Shown here: positions 1 to 9,546 of the stretch, piece by piece
Numbering within the stretch: the stretch's first letter is position 1
How the letters are laid out: each line of letters opens with the position of its first letter
Assembly (NCBI RefSeq): GCF_002198655.1
Contig: NZ_MWLN01000117.1
Coordinates: forward strand, 1 to 44,214
Origin: Kineosporia sp. A_224
Lineage (GTDB): Bacteria; Actinomycetota; Actinomycetes; Actinomycetales; Kineosporiaceae
Length of the DNA: 44,214 bases
Reading direction: 5' to 3'
Notes under the pieces: generated by a model
Seen by the model: only the letters and a program-made list of their open reading frames with translations
The model's database searches: none
What the model was told of the DNA's origin: nothing
Translations under genes and position numbers: made by a program

Positions 1-1964
1 GCGGGTGGCGCCGGCGTCGGGCGTGCCGGGGCGGGGGTGGGTGCAGCGGGAGGTGCGAGGACGCCGGCCGCCTCGAGGGCACGTCGCTGCGCGTCCTCGA
101 TGTCCGCGATGCTCGCCGGGGACGACGGCCCTGTCGGGTAGGGGGTGGGCATCCCGGTGCGGCGCTTGCCGAGCGGCCGCGTGAGCAGCATGAGGACCCC
201 GATCCCGATCCACAGCAGGGTCATCGGGTGCATCACCGTCGACAGCAGGGAGTCCTTCGTCAGGGTCACCTCCCAGCCCGACAGGTCGTTCTTGCCGACG
301 ACGGGGTCTGCGCCCGGCGTCGCCCGGACGACGTCGACCGCGCTGGTCCCGGAGCCGGCGAGCCGGTTGTCGGTCACCGACGTCCCGGTGACCGCACCGA
401 CGAGCGTCACCGCGTGCAGCGTGGCACCGGCGACGGTGTTGTCCGCGACGACGGCCCGGGCGTCGCTGAGCCGCAGCCCCGTCGGCGAGCCGTCGACCGC
501 GTTGCCGCGGACCTCCACGCCCGCGGCGTCCCGGACGTGGATGCCGTTCGTCGCGGCACCGCCGACGCGGTTGCCCTCGACGACCACCGCGGTGGCACCC
601 TCGTCGACGACGATGCCCTGCGGCCCACCGGTCACCGAGTTCGTGATGACCCGCACGTTCGTGCCGCCGACGACCCGGATCCCGGTGCGGCCGTTGTCGG
701 CGACGGTCGACGTCGCGACGACGTTGCCGCCGAAGCTGCGCATCGACTGGCCGGACGCCGAGGGGCCGGACGCCAGCGGGGAGCCGTCGATCCGGATGCC
801 GTCGCGCCCGTTCCCGCGCGCCTCCACCTGGCTCAGGGTCGTCCCCTCGACGCCCTTGGTCACGACGACGCCGTCGAGCGCGGACCCCTCCACGCGGACC
901 TGCTGCACCTGGGCGCTCGTCACGCTACGGTGCAGCACGAGGCCGCTCACGCCCGACCGCCGGATCGTGACGTTCGTGATCGTCACGCCGGAGGCCGCGG
1001 ACACGAACAGGCCGAACGCGTTGCCCTCGACGACCGTGTCGGACACCTCGGCACCGACCGCCTCGAGCGACGTCTCCTCGGCCGGCAGCCCGCCCGTCGG
1101 GAGGACCGTCGTCAGCCGGTTGGTGCTCGTCGACCCGGGGGTGCGGGCGCGGGTGTCGGCGACGTCGATGTCGGCCCCGGTCTGCGGCCGGTCGGGGAAG
1201 GAGATCGACAGACCACCGGTGCGGCCGCTCCAGAAGCCCAGGTCCGTCACCGTCGCGTGCCGGACGACGGTCTGCCCGCGGGAGCGGATGTACGCCCGGC
1301 CGTCCGCCGTCCGCGGGTCCACCCGGCGCAGGGTCTCGTCCCAGCTCGTGATCGTCAGCGGCGCCGACGCCCGCCCGAGCAGCCGCAGGCGGCCCCCGTC
1401 GTTGACGATCGACACGAAGCCCCGCCCGCTGCTCGCCAGCCGGATCGTCGTCGCCTTCTGGGGCGCCAGGGACAGCGTCGCGCCGGCGTCGACGAGCAGG
1501 TGCTCGCGCAGCAGGTACTAGCCGTCCTCGAGCAGCACGAACGTCTGCGGAGCGAGCCGGCGCAGGTCGTTGATCGTGTACGGCGAGCGGCGCGCCGTGA
1601 GGACCAGCGTGTAGCCGCCGGCCGACCGCACCCGGTACGGCACCGTCGGCGTCGACCCGCCGAGCGACGTCACGGCGACCTTGATGTCGACGAGCCGCTC
1701 GTCCTCGGCGGACACCAGGTCTGCGAGCCGCTCGGAGGCCTCCGGCGAGACGGTGCCGGGTGCCTCGGAGCCGGCCGTCTCGTCGTCCGTCGTGGACGCC
1801 CCCGGAGTCGTTGCGGCGGAGGGGGAGCCGCTCTCGGTGCCGGTGCCGCGCAAGACGTGCGGAGCGGCGCCGGCGCCGCCGGCGGACACGACCATGCTGG
1901 TGGCTGCGCAGGCCAGCACGACGGTGGCGACGAGGGACCGCCGGGCGCGGCGGGTGTCACGCAC
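1..1964 (-). pseudogene. Secreted right-handed beta-helix (parallel beta-helix repeat) protein interrupted by an in-frame TAG; 3' end beyond the window
   Basis: A GTG start at 1964 overlaps the upstream glycosyltransferase stop by 8 bp. The first 148 codons encode a signal peptide (basic MRDTRRARRS followed by a hydrophobic Ala/Val stretch), a Ser/Thr/Ala linker and a folded segment ending VLLEDG, followed by TAG at 1518-1520. The same frame stays open to base 1 and continues as YLLREHLLVDAGATL, then many beta-helix rungs rich in G, N and V (for example ITNVTIRRSGVSGLVL, VVEGNRVGGAATNGIHVRD). Near the end come one membrane helix (PMTLLWIGIGVLMLLT), basic residues and a Pro/Ala tail. Homology therefore continues across the stop without a frame change. 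Such beta-helix proteins beside GT2 synthases often act as epimerase- or lyase-like modifiers of the exported polymer; that role is inferred. The stop may be a recent nonsense mutation or a sequence error. Confidence 0.75.
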
Positions 1965-3276
1965 GACCGGCTCCGGTGAACGCGGCGGCCGGGCGCCGCA
2001 CCGGCGCGGCGGGCAGCTCGGGGGCCAGGGTGTCGAAGGTCTGCCCGTCGGCGCCCTGACGGTCCGCCGCCCGGGTCAGCCAGCCCTGCTTGTTCATGGT
2101 CACCAGGGCGTTGGCCTTGATGGGCAGGGAGACGAAGATGACGACGAGCGTCACGAGCGGCAGGAGGAACAGGTCGAGCGGGCGCCGCACGAGGTGGGAC
2201 GCACTGCGCACGAGCCGGCCGCCCATGAGCCAGGCGGCGGCCAGCCCCGCCGAGGCCCAGGTCGCCTCGCTCCGCGAGCCCACGAGGTACCCCAGGGCCA
2301 TGCCCATGGTCAGCGGCGTGAGGAGGATCTGCAGCACGGTCACCTTCGAGATGAACGGGACCCGCCAGAGCCAGCCCTGCCAGGCCGCCGTCAGGTAGGT
2401 GCGGTAGGAGTTCCTGCTCCAGCGGACCCGCTGCTTGCAGAAGGCCCGGAAGGAGGTCGGGAACATCGACAGGGCGCGGGCGTTGCCCTGGTACGTCGTC
2501 CGGTAGCCGCTCGCCAGGACGAGCCAGGTGAGCCGGCCGTCGTCCCCGGCGACGCAGCGCTTGCCGAGGAAGAACTCGTGCTCGAGGTTCGGCAGGACGC
2601 TCATGACGACGCTGCGCCGGTAGGCCGCCGTCCGGCCGGATACGCAGATGACCCCGCCGCGGCGGGCCATGGCGGGCACGTAGTCGTAGTAGCGCAGGTC
2701 GATGATCCAGTCGGCGACGACCCGCCAGATGCTCGACCACCGCTGGTAGACGTTCTGCTTCGTCGACACCGCGCCGACGGTGATGTCCGCGAACGGCATC
2801 TGGACGGCCTCGAGAAGGCCCGGCTCCCAACGGGTGTCGGAGTCGGTGAGGACGAGCACCTCGCCCCGGGCGGCCCGGATCCCGACGCCCAGGGCCGAGC
2901 GCTTGCCGCGGTGCTCGAAGGGGATGACCCGCAGCCGCGGGTCCCGGACCCGCGACAGCCCGTCGATGACGGCCGTGTCGGCGAGGTCGGGCACGACGAT
3001 GACCTCGGAGGGGTCCTGGTCCAGCCACGTCGTCAGGCACGCGAGGAGCACGTCGACGTCCTCGCGGAACGAGGGCACGACGACGGACGTCGTGGTGCGG
3101 AACGTGTTGAGCGTCGGTCGGTAGCCGCGGGACAGGGTCCACCGGTAGAGCCACAGGCCCCACACGAGGACGCCCGCCACCCCGAGCGGCATCCACTCCC
3201 GCCAGCTGGAGTCGGCGAGGTTGCCGAGCAGTCCGGAGACCGCGGAGGTCGGGTCGAAGCCGAGATAGGCCGTCAT
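1957..3276 (-). CDS. Processive family 2 glycosyltransferase (hyaluronan/cellulose synthase-like membrane protein)
   Basis: This 439-residue protein probably polymerises an exopolysaccharide from nucleotide sugars and threads it through the membrane. It has an N-terminal membrane helix (about residues 29-49), then a GT-A domain starting TTSVVVPSFRED. The DSD metal-binding motif is in VLVLTDSDTRW, an acceptor/catalytic motif is at CVAGDDGRLTW, and the QRVRW motif of processive GT2 enzymes is in FCKQRVRWSRNSY. Three or four hydrophobic helices follow in the C-terminal third. The ATG at 3274-3276 is chosen because GGGGAGCAGG lies just upstream; the frame is open further upstream without a better start. 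The gene overlaps the beta-helix gene by 8 bp, so the two are probably translationally coupled. The exact polymer cannot be predicted. Confidence 0.85.
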   Translation of the reverse strand: MTAYLGFDPTSAVSGLLGNLADSSWREWMPLGVAGVLVWGLWLYRWTLSRGYRPTLNTFRTTTSVVVPSFREDVDVLLACLTTWLDQDPSEVIVVPDLADTAVIDGLSRVRDPRLRVIPFEHRGKRSALGVGIRAARGEVLVLTDSDTRWEPGLLEAVQMPFADITVGAVSTKQNVYQRWSSIWRVVADWIIDLRYYDYVPAMARRGGVICVSGRTAAYRRSVVMSVLPNLEHEFFLGKRCVAGDDGRLTWLVLASGYRTTYQGNARALSMFPTSFRAFCKQRVRWSRNSYRTYLTAAWQGWLWRVPFISKVTVLQILLTPLTMGMALGYLVGSRSEATWASAGLAAAWLMGGRLVRSASHLVRRPLDLFLLPLVTLVVIFVSLPIKANALVTMNKQGWLTRAADRQGADGQTFDTLAPELPAAPVRRPAAAFTGAGRA

Positions 3277-3840
3277 GGGTTCCTGCTCCCCGAGAACCGT
3301 GTGCCGAGTCCCCGGAGCAGCCGTGCGCAGAGCGCCATCGCTCCCGTCGCCGTGGCCGAGGTCATTCCCCACCGACGCTAGGGAGCCGCTGCGCGGACCC
3401 CAACGCGTTCACCATCCGTTCACCAGCACTTCCACCGGCGGACGCCATGGCGAGGCCATGGCACCGGTCCGCACCCGGTCGATCACGATACGTCGGGCCG
3501 CATCGGGACCACGCAAAATCGGGCGGCGAGCTCGGGAGCGGCGTTCAAAGGGAGGTCAAGCCAGGCTCATGCTCTTGCAATCCGCCCGTGACGACTGGGG
3601 CTCCGTGCCAGCATGGTGCAGCTTGCGGCAATCCGGCAGCCGGTGAGGATCGAACGGTCGGTGAGCCAACGTCGGGCTGGTCGCGGGTCGTCCGGTTCGC
3701 CGGGCGGTCGCGTCCCGATCCAGGTGATCAACCAGGCTGCCGGCAGCGCGCAGGGTCGCAGCCCCGGCGGCGCGGGATGCGTCCACGCGCAGCCCGGCGG
3801 GCGTCGTGTCCGAGACCGGTGGCCGAAGGGAGACCCCGCG
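3277..3840. other. Divergent intergenic region between glycosyltransferase and conservon
   Basis: About 560 bp with no convincing gene. Both flanking operons start outward from it, so their promoters should lie here, but I do not see a clear -35/-10 pair. One inverted repeat is visible: GCCATGG at 3444-3450 and CCATGGC at 3456-3462 with a 5-bp spacer. It could be an operator. The open frame continuing upstream of cvnA to 3613 looks like chance coding in GC-rich DNA. Confidence 0.5.
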
Positions 3841-6800
3841 GTGGGTCAGCGAGTCGCAAGCAAGGTTGCGAGCACGATCGCGATCGACGTCGAGGAGCGT
3901 GCGGACCCGCCCGACGGGGCCGGCCGCGAACGACCCCGGCGCCGGGCCCGGACGATGCGAGGGCGGATGGCCCGGATCCTCGCGCTGCCGCTCGCCGCGG
4001 TCGTCCTCCTCCTCGCGCTCGTCGCCGCGCAGCCCGTCCGGGACTACCGCGAGTCGCAGACGACGTCGCGCTCGGTCGGGATCGCCCTCGGCGTCCAGTC
4101 GCTCGTCGGGGTCCTCCAGGACGAGCGTGGCGTCGCCTCCCTCGTCCTCGGCGGCAACGAGAGCTTCACGAACGAGCTGACCCGGGTCCGGGCGGCCGTC
4201 GACAGCCAGCGCCGCGAGCTCGCGGCGCTCGTCGCCGGCTCCGGTGACGTCGAGGCGCGGGTGCGCGGTGCGCTCCGGTCGCTCGACGGCCTCGGGCCGG
4301 TGCGCTCCGCGACCGACTCGGGGGCGGCCGCGCGGCAGGCGACCTTCACGTTCTACACCGACCGCATCGCCGGCCTGACCCAGCTCGACCTGGGCCTGTC
4401 CGAGGTCGGCGACACCGAGCTCGCCGCCGGAGTCGCGGTGCTGACCGCCCTGCAGGACGCCGCCGAGGCGACCGCCCAGGAACGCGCGTTCCTCTCCGGT
4501 GTCTTCTCCGCCGGTGGCTTCCGCCGCGGCGAGTTCGTCACCTTCGCCGAGATGCGCGCCGCGAAGGCGAACGCCTGGAAGCGCTACTTCGCGGTCGCCG
4601 GTACGCAGGAGACGGCGTCCGCGCGCTACCTCCTCGACACCGGGGCCGGCCGCGTCGTCGACTACTTCGAGGGCGTCGCGGTCCTCGCGGCCGACGGCCG
4701 GCCCGTCGTCGTGAACCCGCAGTCCTGGTGGTCGGCGCACACGACCGTCCTCGACGACATGGGCACCCTGCGCGAGCACGTGGGGTCGACGATCCGGCTG
4801 CGGGCGTTCGAGCTCCAGCGGGAGGCGACGCTGCGGCTCGGCGGCCTGCTCGTCGTCGTCCTCCTGTGCGTCGGCGGCTCGATCTACCTCGCCGTCCTCG
4901 CCTCGCTGGCGGTGAGCCGCCCGCTCGCCGACCTGGCCGCCGAGGCCGAGACTGTCGCGGACGAGCGGCTGCCGGCCGCGATGCTGCGACTGCGGGCCTT
5001 CGACCCAGGCAGCGGCTCGGCCGAGCCGGCACCGCCGCGGCCCGCGCCCGTCGCCGCCCCGCGCCGGGCGAGCGCGGAGATCCGGTCCGTCGTCTCGGCC
5101 CTGAACCACCTGCAGGAGGCGGCCTACCGGCTGGCCGTCGAGCAGGCGATGCAGCGGCGCGCGACGCTCGAGGCGCTGACGAACCTCGGACGGCGCAACC
5201 AGAACCTCGTGCGCAAGCAGCTGCGGTTCATCTCCAACCTCGAGAAGGAGGAGATGGACCCGACCGGGCTGGCGAACCTCTTCGAGCTCGACCACCTCGC
5301 GACCCGGATGCGACGCAACGCCTCGAGCCTGCTCGTGCTCACCGGTGCGCAGAGCCCGGGCCAGTGGACGACGCCCGCACCGATCGCGGACGTCATGCGG
5401 GCCGCGGTCTCCGAGGTCGAGGACTACCGCCGGGTCGCGCTGCGCCGTGTCGACGAGACGCTCGTCTCGGGCGCGGTCATCGGCTCCCTCTCGCACCTGC
5501 TCTCCGAGCTCATCGAGAACGGGCTGCGCTTCTCCCCACCGGACTGCGAGGTCGAGGTCGTCGGTCGCCAGCTCGGCGACGACTACCTCATCGCCGTCGT
5601 CGACCAGGGCATCGGGATGAGCGCCGAGGACCTCGAGGACGCCAACGGGCGCCTGCGCGGCGAGGGCGACTTCATGGTGACCCCGTCGCGGTTCCTCGGG
5701 CACTACGTCGTCGGCCGCCTCGCCGAGCAGGCGGGCGTCCGGGTCGAGCTCCTGCCGTCGCCCGTCACCGGTGTCACGGCCCGCATCCACATCCCGGACG
5801 CGCTGCTCGTGCGGCCCGGCCAGATCGAGTCCGGGCAGGTCGTCAGCGCGACCGACCACGGCCGCGGCGCGCGCGAGGCGCCGCGCAGCGTGCCGGTGAC
5901 CGTGACCGCCACCGTCACCGGCCCCGTGGACCTCACGGCCGTCCGGGAGCGGCACGAGGAGGCCGCCGCCGCGGCGCGCCAGGTGCCCGCGGCGTCCGGT
6001 GCGCACGCGACCCCGCCCGCCGGGGACCGGTACAGCGACGACCGGGTCGTCGTCGACATCCAGGACGATGCGGCTGCCCCTGCGGCTGCCCATGCGGCTG
6101 CCCCCATGACAGTCCCCGCGCGCGACGCGGGCACCGGCCCGATCGCGGACCCGGCAGCGAAACCCGCCGTGCAGCCCGCCGGCCGAGCCGTGCCCACGGT
6201 CCGGACCGACCCTGCCGCGGCGCATCCGCCCAGCAGCATCTTCAACGTCCCCGCGACGACCGCCCCCGCTCTACCGACCCCCACCTCCCCGACAGCCCCG
6301 GCGCTATCACCAGTCCCGCCATCACCAGCCCAGCCGGTGCCCGCGGTGATGCAGGCGCCTACGAGCCCGCCGGCACCCGCCGCGGCGCGAAGGGCTCCGG
6401 AGCAGGGGGCGCCGGTGCCGCCGTCGAGCCCGCTGCCCCCGTCGAGCGTTTTGCGCCGCAGTGCAGTTGCCCGCCAGGACAGCATCCCTGGGGTGCCTGG
6501 GGTCCCTGTTGAGTCCGCGGTCCCACCTGTGGTCCCACCTGTGGTCCCACCTGCGGTCGCGCCGGGTGTGGGTGCGTCTGGGCGGGCGTCGGACCTGCGG
6601 ACCCGAAACGGCCTGCGGGTGCGGGTTCCGGGGAGTACACGGGCGACGCCGGTTCCGGGCGTTCCGGGGTCAGGTGGATCGCGTTCGTACCCCGTCGCGC
6701 CGCCGGCCGGGCCGCCGGTGCTGCAGGGGCCGATCGAGGAGTCGGCCCCGGGCCGGCTCGGGAACCGCTTCTCGGCACTGCGGTCCGGGATGCAGCGCGG

Positions 6801-6903
6801 GTTCGAGGACACGACACCGGACGCCCCGGAAGGCGGCGACGCGATGCCGGTCGTCCCCAAGCACCACCGGGTGGCAGGCACCCAGACGGAGGAGAGGTCA
6901 TGA
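3841..6903 (+). CDS. cvnA: Conservon sensor histidine kinase-like protein CvnA (nitrate/nitrite-sensing NIT domain + HATPase)
   Basis: This is the membrane sensor of a conservon, a four-gene actinobacterial cassette in which a kinase-like protein signals with a roadblock protein, a DUF742 protein and a small GTPase. The GTG at 3841 is preferred because GAAGGGAG precedes it by 8 bp; the protein is then 1020 residues. A helix at about residues 42-64 (ILALPLAAVVLLLALV) and a second at about 332-358 flank an extracytoplasmic NIT-type helical domain. The cytoplasmic part has the family helix ELDHLATRMRRNASSLLVL, an N-box ELIENGLRFSPP near residue 554 and a G1 box VVDQGIGM near 586. From about residue 660 the protein is a long Pro/Ala-rich tail with short tandem repeats. 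The stop overlaps cvnB by 4 bp (ATGA). Confidence 0.88.
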   Translation: MGQRVASKVASTIAIDVEERADPPDGAGRERPRRRARTMRGRMARILALPLAAVVLLLALVAAQPVRDYRESQTTSRSVGIALGVQSLVGVLQDERGVASLVLGGNESFTNELTRVRAAVDSQRRELAALVAGSGDVEARVRGALRSLDGLGPVRSATDSGAAARQATFTFYTDRIAGLTQLDLGLSEVGDTELAAGVAVLTALQDAAEATAQERAFLSGVFSAGGFRRGEFVTFAEMRAAKANAWKRYFAVAGTQETASARYLLDTGAGRVVDYFEGVAVLAADGRPVVVNPQSWWSAHTTVLDDMGTLREHVGSTIRLRAFELQREATLRLGGLLVVVLLCVGGSIYLAVLASLAVSRPLADLAAEAETVADERLPAAMLRLRAFDPGSGSAEPAPPRPAPVAAPRRASAEIRSVVSALNHLQEAAYRLAVEQAMQRRATLEALTNLGRRNQNLVRKQLRFISNLEKEEMDPTGLANLFELDHLATRMRRNASSLLVLTGAQSPGQWTTPAPIADVMRAAVSEVEDYRRVALRRVDETLVSGAVIGSLSHLLSELIENGLRFSPPDCEVEVVGRQLGDDYLIAVVDQGIGMSAEDLEDANGRLRGEGDFMVTPSRFLGHYVVGRLAEQAGVRVELLPSPVTGVTARIHIPDALLVRPGQIESGQVVSATDHGRGAREAPRSVPVTVTATVTGPVDLTAVRERHEEAAAAARQVPAASGAHATPPAGDRYSDDRVVVDIQDDAAAPAAAHAAAPMTVPARDAGTGPIADPAAKPAVQPAGRAVPTVRTDPAAAHPPSSIFNVPATTAPALPTPTSPTAPALSPVPPSPAQPVPAVMQAPTSPPAPAAARRAPEQGAPVPPSSPLPPSSVLRRSAVARQDSIPGVPGVPVESAVPPVVPPVVPPAVAPGVGASGRASDLRTRNGLRVRVPGSTRATPVPGVPGSGGSRSYPVAPPAGPPVLQGPIEESAPGRLGNRFSALRSGMQRGFEDTTPDAPEGGDAMPVVPKHHRVAGTQTEERS
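6068..6103 (+). repeat. 12-bp tandem repeat in the cvnA tail (x3)
   Basis: Three consecutive copies of NTGCGGCTGCCC encode an alternating Ala-rich stretch in the disordered tail of CvnA. A second 12-bp repeat, GYGGTCCCACCT x3, sits at 6517-6552 and encodes repeated V-V/A-P-P. Slippage at these tracts would change tail length by four residues without shifting the frame. Confidence 0.8.
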
Positions 6904-7322
6904 CCATCGGTGCCCACGCCGACCAGCAGTTCGGGTGGCTCCTCGGGAACTTCGTGCGGGAGACCGCCGGGGTCCGGGAAGCCGTCACGGTCTCCTCGGA
7001 CGGCCTGCTCATCGCGGCCTCCGACGGGCTGGAGCGCAACGACGCGGACCACCTCGCGGTCATCGTGTCGAGCCTGGCGAGCCTGGGGCGCAGCGCGTCG
7101 CGGCGCTACGACTTCCTCGGGCTCGAGCTCATCATGATCGAGATGACCCGCGGGTTCCTCCTCGTGTCGGTCATCGCCGACGGCAGCTGCCTCGGTGTCG
7201 TCGCCGAGGGGGCCTGCGACGTCGGCCTCATCGGCTACGAGATCGGCTCCCTCGCCAAGCGGTTCGGGCCGCTGCTGACGCCTGAGCTGATCGCGGCGTC
7301 ACGGCGGCAGCTGCGCCCGTGA
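6900..7322 (+). CDS. cvnB: Conservon roadblock/LC7 domain protein CvnB
   Basis: This 140-residue protein is a stand-alone roadblock/LC7 domain. Such domains act as scaffolds or regulators of small GTPases; in conservons CvnB is the expected partner of the CvnD GTPase. The ATG at 6900 overlaps the cvnA stop as ATGA and is preceded by GGAGGAGAGG. The start FGWLLGNFVRETAGVREAVTVSSDGLLIAASDGL and the middle LGLELIMIEMTRGFLLVSVI are typical of the actinobacterial roadblock family. No signal peptide or membrane helix is seen, so it should act in the cytoplasm. Confidence 0.92.
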   Translation: MTIGAHADQQFGWLLGNFVRETAGVREAVTVSSDGLLIAASDGLERNDADHLAVIVSSLASLGRSASRRYDFLGLELIMIEMTRGFLLVSVIADGSCLGVVAEGACDVGLIGYEIGSLAKRFGPLLTPELIAASRRQLRP

Positions 7323-7735
7323 GCCCGCCGGAGCAGCAGCCCGGGACGGGCCCGCCGCGCCACCTCTCGACCTCGCCGGACGGTCCGGACGACGGCGCGC
7401 ACGACGGTGCCGTCGACGACCTGCTCATCCGCCCGTTCCTCCTCACCGGCGGGCGGACCCGGACGAGCCGCGAGGACCTGCGCATCGAGTCCCTCGTCCG
7501 CTCGGTACCAGGCGTCCCGCTCGGGACGCTGCGCTTCGAGGCCCGGCGGATCGTCGAGCTGACAGAGCGGCCGACCTCCCTCGCCGAGCTCGCCGTCGCC
7601 CTCGCCCAGCCGATCGGCGTCGTCCGGGTGCTCGTCGGCGACCTCGTCGACAGCGGCACGGTGACCGTGGTCCAGGTGGAGGAGATCTCGTTGGGACTGC
7701 TCGAAAGGATCCGTGATCGTGTCCGCGCCCTCTGA
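7319..7735 (+). CDS. cvnC: Conservon DUF742 protein CvnC
   Basis: This 138-residue protein matches the DUF742 type that always sits third in conservons. After a disordered N-terminus rich in Pro, Gly and Asp comes LLIRPFLLTGGRTRTS, then a winged-helix-like region (LRFEARRIVELTERPTSLAELAVALAQPIGVVRVLVGDLVDSG) and a short C-terminus. The GTG start at 7319 overlaps the TGA of cvnB. The reverse-strand shadow of this region is also open but has no family features. Its molecular role is not established; the helix pattern suggests an adaptor or DNA-binding-like fold. Confidence 0.9.
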   Translation: MSPPEQQPGTGPPRHLSTSPDGPDDGAHDGAVDDLLIRPFLLTGGRTRTSREDLRIESLVRSVPGVPLGTLRFEARRIVELTERPTSLAELAVALAQPIGVVRVLVGDLVDSGTVTVVQVEEISLGLLERIRDRVRAL

Positions 7736-8318
7736 CCACCCGGCACCGATGGTGTCGGTGAAGATCGTCGTGAGCGGCGGCTTCGGCGTCGGGAAGACGA
7801 CGTTCGTGGCCGCTGTCTCCGAGGTCGAGCCGCTGCTCACCGAGGCCGACATGACCGAGGCCTCGTCCGGGGTCGACCGCATCGACGCGACGCCGGAGAA
7901 GCACACGACGACCGTCGCCCTCGACTTCGGCCGGATCAGCCTCGACGAGGGGCTGCGGCTGTACCTGTTCGGCACGCCCGGGCAGACCCGGTACACGTTC
8001 CTCTGGGACGACCTCGTCCACGGAGCGCTCGGTGCCGTCGTCCTCGTCGACACCCGCCGGATCGAGGACTGCTTCACCTCGATCGACTTCTTCGAGGAGC
8101 GCGGGCTGCCGTTCATCGTCGCCGTCAACCAGTTCCCCGACGAGTCCGCCTTCGGGCTCGACGAGGTCCGCGAGGCGCTCCAGCTGCCCGCCGACATCCC
8201 GATGGTGCGCTGCGACGCGCGCAACCGGGAGTCGGTGAAGTCCGTCCTCATCTCGCTCGTCGAGGAACTCATCACGCGCCGGCTCGCCGAGGCCGCCGAA
8301 CCCATGGCCCGGCTGTGA
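7719..8318 (+). CDS. cvnD: Conservon small GTPase CvnD
   Basis: This is a Ras-like GTPase of the bacterial conservon family, about 199 residues. The P-loop GGFGVGKTT lies near the N-terminus. A switch II-like motif is in LYLFGTPGQTRYTFLW, and an NKxD-like base-recognition motif is in VAVNQFPDE (NQFP instead of NKxD, common in this family). The frame also has a GTG at 7713; the GTG at 7719 is preferred because AAGGA is 9 bp upstream of it but only 3 bp upstream of the other. It overlaps the end of cvnC, in line with coupled translation of the complex. Confidence 0.9.
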   Translation: MSAPSDHPAPMVSVKIVVSGGFGVGKTTFVAAVSEVEPLLTEADMTEASSGVDRIDATPEKHTTTVALDFGRISLDEGLRLYLFGTPGQTRYTFLWDDLVHGALGAVVLVDTRRIEDCFTSIDFFEERGLPFIVAVNQFPDESAFGLDEVREALQLPADIPMVRCDARNRESVKSVLISLVEELITRRLAEAAEPMARL

Positions 8319-8368
8319 CCCGGCCGCCCGTGGACGCCCGCACCAGCCCCAGGAGAGGGATACCCGCC

Positions 8369-9349
8369 ATGCCACGACCCACCCTGCTGCGCCGCGCGGC
8401 CGCCCGGCTCGTCCCGGTCGCCGCGGCCGCCCTCACGCTCGGCGCGTGCGGCGGGCAGGCCCCCGCGGTCGCCCCCGCGCCCGGCGTGACCCCGACGACG
8501 TGCGGCACCGTGACGCTCGCGTCGAACGCCTGGCTCGGGTACGACGCGAACCTCGCCGTGATCCGGTACCTCGCGGTCAACGAGCTCGGCTGCACGGTGA
8601 AGATCCGCAAGGCCGCCGAGGACGACTCGTGGAAGCAGGTCGCCGCCGGGAGCACCGACGCGATCGTCGAGAACTGGGGCCACGACGAGCTCAAGAAGAA
8701 GTACATCGACGACGAGCGCCTCATCGTCGAGGGCGGGCTGACCGGCAACAAGGGCGTCATCGGCTGGTACGTGCCGCCGTGGATGGCGAAGACCTACCCC
8801 GACATCACCGACTCGCGCAACCTCAAGAAGTACACGCCGCTGTTCAAGACCGAGGACTCCAAGGGCAAGGGCCAGTTCCTCGGCGGCGACCCGACGTTCG
8901 TGACGAACGACGGCCCGCTGCTGCGCAACCTCGGGCTCGACTTCACCGTCGTCTACGCCGGCAGCGAGGACGCGCTCATCAAGGCGTTCCGGGCCGCCGA
9001 GCGGGACAAGACCCCGCTGCTGGGCTACTTCTACTCCCCGCAGTGGCTGCTCTCCGAGCTCCCGCTCGCGCACGTGACCCTGCCGCCGTACACCCCCGGC
9101 TGCGACGCCGACCCGAAGACTGTCGCGTGCGACTACCAGCCCTTCGACCTCGACAAGATCATGAACCGGAAGTTCGCCCAGTCCGGCAGCCCGGCCGCCG
9201 AGCTCATCAAGAACTTCCAGTGGACGGACGCCGACCAGAACGAGGTCGCCCGGGCCATCAACGCGGGGACGCCGCCGGACGAGGCCGCCAAGGCCTGGCT
9301 CGACGACCACCCCAAGGTGTGGAAGAAGTGGCTGCCTGCGGCGCAGTGA
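8369..9349 (+). CDS. ABC transporter substrate-binding lipoprotein, glycine betaine/OpuAC-like
   Basis: A 326-residue exported lipoprotein. The signal sequence MPRPTLLRRAAARLVPVAA leads to the lipobox LTLGAC, so the mature protein should be lipid-anchored on the outer face of the membrane. The body (VTLASNAWLGYDANLAVIRYL, TDAIVENWGHDELKKKY, GYFYSPQWLLSELPLAHVTLP) resembles binding proteins for glycine betaine or related quaternary amines. The ATG at 8369 has AGGAGAGGGA upstream; a GTG at 8315 in the same frame overlaps cvnD but would bury the signal peptide. No permease or ATPase gene is adjacent. It may serve a transporter encoded elsewhere or present a ligand to CvnA; the latter is speculation from position. 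Confidence 0.85.
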   Translation: MPRPTLLRRAAARLVPVAAAALTLGACGGQAPAVAPAPGVTPTTCGTVTLASNAWLGYDANLAVIRYLAVNELGCTVKIRKAAEDDSWKQVAAGSTDAIVENWGHDELKKKYIDDERLIVEGGLTGNKGVIGWYVPPWMAKTYPDITDSRNLKKYTPLFKTEDSKGKGQFLGGDPTFVTNDGPLLRNLGLDFTVVYAGSEDALIKAFRAAERDKTPLLGYFYSPQWLLSELPLAHVTLPPYTPGCDADPKTVACDYQPFDLDKIMNRKFAQSGSPAAELIKNFQWTDADQNEVARAINAGTPPDEAAKAWLDDHPKVWKKWLPAAQ

Positions 9350-9546
9350 CCGCCCGGTAGCCGCCCGGGCGGCACAGGACAGGGCCGTCGTGCTGCAGTC
9401 GGTGTGCCGTCGTCCCGCCGCTCTCGAGGTCCTCAGGACGGCGGCGGTGCCGACGCCCGCGGCGGTGTCAGGCAGCCCGGCCGCCGATGGTCACGGACGG
9501 CGGGTGTGCTGAACGGAACGTCCCAGGGTTTGAAGTCAGCGATGGA

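Noticed and set aside
1518-1520. TAG read as pyrrolysine or selenocysteine-type recoding
   Set aside because: TAG is not used for selenocysteine, no pyrrolysine genes or recoding element are visible, and the residue is at an ordinary beta-helix position.
3556-6225. Long minus-strand open frame opposite cvnA
   Set aside because: Arg/Glu-rich antisense shadow without family features; the plus strand encodes a complete kinase-like protein coupled to cvnB.
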